Assembly: GCA_025927435.1 (NCBI GenBank)
Contig: JAICLM010000024.1
Span: forward strand, 1 to 14,925
From: Thermoleophilia bacterium
GTDB taxonomy: Bacteria; Actinomycetota; Thermoleophilia; Gaiellales; Gaiellaceae
Length of the DNA stretch: 14,925 nt
Reading direction: 5' to 3'
Shown here: in pieces, positions 13,017 to 14,925 of the stretch
Layout: each line of letters begins with the position of its first letter
Position numbering within the stretch: position 1 is the first letter of the stretch
Notes under the pieces: model-generated
Database searches by the model: none
What the model saw: only the letters and a program-made list of their open reading frames with translations
What the model was told of the DNA's origin: nothing
Translations under genes and position numbers: made by a program

Positions 13017-13847
13017 ATGAAGCTCGCGGTCGTCGGACACGTCGAGTGGGTCGAGTTCGCGCGTGTCGACCATGCGCCGGCCCCGGGAGAGATCGTGCAC
13101 GCGCACGAGACGTGGGAGGAGCCGGCCGGCGGGGGTGCCGTCGCTGCCGTGCAGCTCGCCAACCTGGACGGCTCGTGCCTCTTCTTCACCGCGCTTGCCG
13201 ACGACGACCTCGGTCGCCGCTCGCGCGAGGAGCTCGAGGCGCTCGGCATCACCGTGCGCGCGGGGAGCGCGCCGGGAACGCAGCGCCGGGCCCTCACGCA
13301 CGTCGACGAGGACGGGGAGCGGACGATCACCGTGCTCGGCGACAAGCTGCTGCCGTCCGGGGAGGACGGCTCTCTGCCCTGGGAGGAGCTTCATCGCTGC
13401 GACGCCGTCTACTTCGTCAGCGGTGACGTCGCGGCGCTGCGCGCGGCGCGCCACTCTCCCGTCCTCGTCGCCACGGCCCGCGAGCTCCCGACGCTGCGCC
13501 GGGCCTCGGTCCAGGTGGACGTGCTGGTGGGAAGCGGGGAGGATGCGGCGGAGCGGTTCGAGGCCGGAGAGCTCGAGCCCGAGCCGAGCATCGTGGTCAC
13601 GACGGCCGGCGCGCTGGGGGGCTGGATCCGTCCCGGCGGGCCGTTCCGGGCGGCGTCGCTGCCCGGGCCCGTGTCCGACGCCTACGGCTGCGGCGACTGC
13701 TTCGCAGCCGGGCTCACGTACGGCCTCGCGCTGGGGAAGCCGGTGGACGAGGCGGTCTCGCTGGGCGCCCGGTGCGGTGCGGCGGTCCTGACCGGCCGCG
13801 GTGCCTACGGGCACCAACTCGCAGGCGCCGACGTGGACTCGGACTAG
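13017..13847 (+). CDS. PfkB/ribokinase-family carbohydrate kinase
   Basis: A 276-residue member of the PfkB family, ATP-dependent kinases of sugars, nucleosides or related alcohols. The N-terminal GHVEW and EEPAGGGAVAAVQLANL (34-50) match the substrate-binding Gly-Gly region, in which GGxxxNxA is usual; here Val replaces Asn. The C-terminal signature is DAYGCGDCFAAGLTYGLALG (221-240), with Asp227 as catalytic base. The anion-hole motif reads G-C-G-D instead of the common G-A-G-D. The substrate cannot be assigned. The ATG gives a clean first strand (MKLAVVG), but its only Shine-Dalgarno-like sequence, GAGGTG, abuts the ATG directly and no TANNNT lies at the usual distance, so initiation here is less clear than for its neighbours. 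It is shorter than typical ribokinases (about 300). Confidence 0.92.
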   Translation: MKLAVVGHVEWVEFARVDHAPAPGEIVHAHETWEEPAGGGAVAAVQLANLDGSCLFFTALADDDLGRRSREELEALGITVRAGSAPGTQRRALTHVDEDGERTITVLGDKLLPSGEDGSLPWEELHRCDAVYFVSGDVAALRAARHSPVLVATARELPTLRRASVQVDVLVGSGEDAAERFEAGELEPEPSIVVTTAGALGGWIRPGGPFRAASLPGPVSDAYGCGDCFAAGLTYGLALGKPVDEAVSLGARCGAAVLTGRGAYGHQLAGADVDSD

Positions 13848-13867
13848 GAGCCGACACGAAACCGCGG

Positions 13868-13873
13868 TAGGGT
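13868..13873 (+). promoter_or_regulatory. -10 element TAGGGT for the cNMP-binding gene
   Basis: TAGGGT, then 6 bases (CAGCTC), then ATG at 13880. It matches the leaderless pattern seen elsewhere in the window. No Shine-Dalgarno sequence and no clear -35. Confidence 0.45.
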
Positions 13874-13879
13874 CAGCTC

Positions 13880-14362
13880 ATGAGCCAGCTTGCTGCGGGC
13901 GCCGCCGCCCGCGCGGCGCTGCCGACGCCGCATGATTCGAACCGAGTGGGACACGACTGGCTGGCGACGCTCGCCGAGGTGCCGCTCTTCGAAGGGCTCC
14001 CGAAGCGCCACCTGCGGCGGATCGCGAAGCTCGCCCGCATTCGCCGCTTCGCGCCGGGCTCGACCATCGTCCGCACCGGCGACCCCGGCCGGTCGTTCTA
14101 CGTCCTGCTCGACGGCAAGGCGAAGGTGATCCGCGTCGACGGGCGCTCTCGTCGCCTCGGGGCCGGGGACTACTTCGGCGAGATGGCTCTGCTCGACGAG
14201 GCACCCCGCTCCGCCGCCGTCGTCGCCGACGGCGAGGTACTCGCGCTGACGATCGACCGCCCCGGTTTCACGAAGCTCGTGCGCGCGGAGCCGGCGCTCG
14301 CCCACGCGCTTCTGCGCACGCTCGCGGCGCGCCTGCGGGCCGCCGAGCGCACCGACGCCTAG
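13880..14362 (+). CDS. Standalone cyclic-nucleotide-binding domain protein
   Basis: A 160-residue protein with one cNMP-binding domain (about 27-140) of the CRP/PKA type. Landmarks: LAEVPLFEGLPKRHLRRIAKLARIRRF (31-57), the GDPGRSFYVLLDGKAKV strand pair (67-83) and the phosphate-binding cassette FGEMALLDEAPRSA with Glu91 and Arg100, the residues that contact the ribose and cyclic phosphate in active domains. It therefore probably binds cAMP or cGMP. No helix-turn-helix follows: only about 20 residues remain after the domain, and the first 26 are low-complexity. It must act through a partner or as a sink. It starts 32 bases after the PfkB gene. Start: ATG at 13880, 6 bases after TAGGGT. Adenylate cyclase is not encoded in this window. 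Confidence 0.93.
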   Translation: MSQLAAGAAARAALPTPHDSNRVGHDWLATLAEVPLFEGLPKRHLRRIAKLARIRRFAPGSTIVRTGDPGRSFYVLLDGKAKVIRVDGRSRRLGAGDYFGEMALLDEAPRSAAVVADGEVLALTIDRPGFTKLVRAEPALAHALLRTLAARLRAAERTDA

Positions 14363-14392
14363 GCGCCCGCCCATTTCCATAAGCCCGGGGGT

Positions 14393-14412
14393 TGGGACCT
14401 CGCGTGGTCCCA
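14393..14412 (+). terminator. Hairpin between the cNMP-binding gene and mraZ
   Basis: TGGGACC and GGTCCCA form a perfect 7-bp stem around a TCGCGT loop, 30 bases after the stop at 14362. A second, mutually exclusive pairing (CCTCG with CGAGG, 14398-14417) overlaps it. There is no T-run. It probably terminates upstream transcription before the mraZ promoter. Confidence 0.5.
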
Positions 14413-14427
14413 CGAGGGGTTCTGCCC

Positions 14428-14457
14428 TGGACAAAGTGGGTCACAGTGGGATAAAGT
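14428..14457 (+). promoter_or_regulatory. Candidate mraZ promoter
   Basis: TGGACA (14428-14433, five of six matches to TTGACA) and TAAAGT (14452-14457) with an 18-base spacer. The resulting transcript would begin near 14464 and carry a leader with a normal ribosome binding site. The elements lie within the MraZ boxes, as expected for autorepression. Confidence 0.5.
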
Positions 14458-14470
14458 GGGGCCAAGTGGA
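14433..14470 (+). promoter_or_regulatory. Four MraZ-binding boxes, 10-bp period
   Basis: AAAGTGGG (14433), ACAGTGGG (14443), AAAGTGGG (14453) and CAAGTGGA (14463) are direct repeats with an exact 10-bp period. The GTGGG core and one-turn spacing match published MraZ operators (TGGGN repeats in E. coli, AAAGTGG boxes in Mycoplasma). They overlap the -10 and the predicted transcription start, so MraZ probably represses its own operon. Confidence 0.85.
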
Positions 14471-14475
14471 GAGAT

Positions 14476-14481
14476 AGGGAG
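14476..14481 (+). promoter_or_regulatory. mraZ ribosome binding site
   Basis: AGGGAG nine bases before the ATG at 14491. Unlike most first-in-unit genes here, mraZ has a recognisable Shine-Dalgarno sequence and a leader. Confidence 0.65.
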
Positions 14482-14490
14482 AGCGGCCCC

Positions 14491-14925
14491 ATGCTCTTAG
14501 GCGAGTACGAGCACACGATCGACGACAAGAATCGGCTCACGCTACCGGCGAAATTCCGTCGGGCGTTCGAAGACGGCATCGTCGTCACCCGCGGCCTCGA
14601 CGGCTGCCTCTGGGCCTGGACGCCCGAGGGCTGGGCGAACTACCGCGACACGACCCTCTCCGCTCTCCATCCGCTGAGCCAGGAAGGCCGGCGGATGCAT
14701 CGCCTCTTCTTCTCCGGCGCCAGCGAGACGACGCCGGACAAGCAAGGGCGGGTGAGCATCCCGCCCGCGCTGCTCTCGCACGCAAAGCTCGGCCGCGACG
14801 TCGTCGTCGCCGGGGTCAACGACCGCCTCGAGATCTGGGACCGCGCAGCCTGGAAGCGCGAGCTCGCCGAGGTCGAAGGGAGTGCTGAGGATGTTGCCGA
14901 ACGTCTTGCAGCCCAGGGAAGCTGA
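14491..14925 (+). CDS. mraZ: MraZ, transcriptional regulator of the dcw cluster
   Basis: MraZ is a ring-forming DNA-binding protein of the AbrB/SpoVT superfamily that represses the division and cell-wall (dcw) cluster through boxes in its own promoter. The 144-residue length is normal. It has two AbrB-like repeats: MLLGEYEHTIDDKNRLTLPAKFRR (1-24) and the second around DKQGRVSIPPALL (83-95). Between them are the signature VVTRGLDGCLWAW (31-43) and FFSGASE (73-79); VVVAGVNDRLEIWD follows. The first DxxxR motif reads DDKNR where DDKGR is usual. Start: ATG at 14491 gives the canonical N-terminus, with AGGGAG upstream. The stop is the last codon of the window, so rsmH (mraW), which normally follows, would lie just outside. 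Confidence 0.98.
   Translation: MLLGEYEHTIDDKNRLTLPAKFRRAFEDGIVVTRGLDGCLWAWTPEGWANYRDTTLSALHPLSQEGRRMHRLFFSGASETTPDKQGRVSIPPALLSHAKLGRDVVVAGVNDRLEIWDRAAWKRELAEVEGSAEDVAERLAAQGS

Noticed and set aside
12102..13847. Long N-terminal extension of the PfkB gene
   Set aside because: The extension is antisense to ogt and the sigma factor; the PfkB fold starts at MKLAVVG (13017).
14433..14470. Short direct repeats as a CRISPR or replication iteron array
   Set aside because: Repeats of 8 bases with 2-base gaps, directly before mraZ, fit MraZ boxes and not CRISPR or iterons.
1..14925. Defence system, toxin-antitoxin pair, prophage or mobile element
   Set aside because: No nuclease, transposase, integrase, toxin or att-like repeat is recognisable; codon use is uniform throughout.

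Overview
The window is very GC-rich, with third codon positions almost always G or C, many GTG starts and tightly overlapping genes. Together with a fused SecDF, a PhoB-type regulator, an MprF-like DUF2156 protein and a standard mraZ at the right edge, this suggests a high-GC actinobacterium. Protein style (short Arg/Glu/Ala-rich helical hypotheticals, split queA/tgt/yajC/secDF cluster) makes a Thermoleophilia-like lineage (Gaiellales/Solirubrobacterales) my best guess, but that is inference. I see no tRNA, rRNA, CRISPR array, insertion sequence or prophage gene. The region looks chromosomal and mostly housekeeping.

Layout. (1) 1-272, minus: 5' part of a helical hypothetical gene, divergent from queA. 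(2) 299-2303, plus: queA, a double-domain VOC protein and a small hypothetical, overlapping by 1-4 bases. (3) 2171-2440, minus: a small hypothetical whose 3' end overlaps the previous gene. (4) 2503-7156, plus: tgt, yajC, a fused secDF and a small coiled-coil gene. This is the familiar queA-tgt-yajC-secD-secF neighbourhood, interrupted by the genes in (2) and (3). (5) 7157-7363: two near-identical hairpins in opposite orientation between convergent units. (6) 7364-7792, minus: four-helix membrane protein, divergent from an MprF-like/DUF2156 gene (7815-9416), which is followed by an ABC1/UbiB-family kinase-like gene (9427-11109). (7) 11179-11826, plus: an OmpR/PhoB-type regulator with a degenerate receiver. 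(8) Minus strand, from 12980 down to 11823: ECF sigma factor, Ogt DNA-repair methyltransferase and a predicted 30-residue lipopeptide. (9) Plus: PfkB-family kinase, standalone cyclic-nucleotide-binding protein and mraZ with four 10-bp-spaced MraZ boxes, the presumed start of the dcw (division/cell wall) cluster.

Function. Queuosine tRNA modification (QueA, Tgt) and protein export (YajC, SecDF) share region 2-4. Membrane-lipid functions (DUF2156, UbiB-like, possibly the UbiK-like small protein) cluster in the middle. A possible alkylation-stress unit (sigma-Ogt-lipopeptide) faces the atypical regulator.

The clearest non-gene signal is a recurrent TANNNT hexamer placed 6 or 7 bases before the start codon of nearly every gene that begins a transcription unit, with no Shine-Dalgarno sequence. 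This is what leaderless mRNAs from -10-only promoters would look like, and it was used to choose several starts. I found no convincing large undescribed system. The most system-like candidate is the sigma-Ogt-lipopeptide unit.
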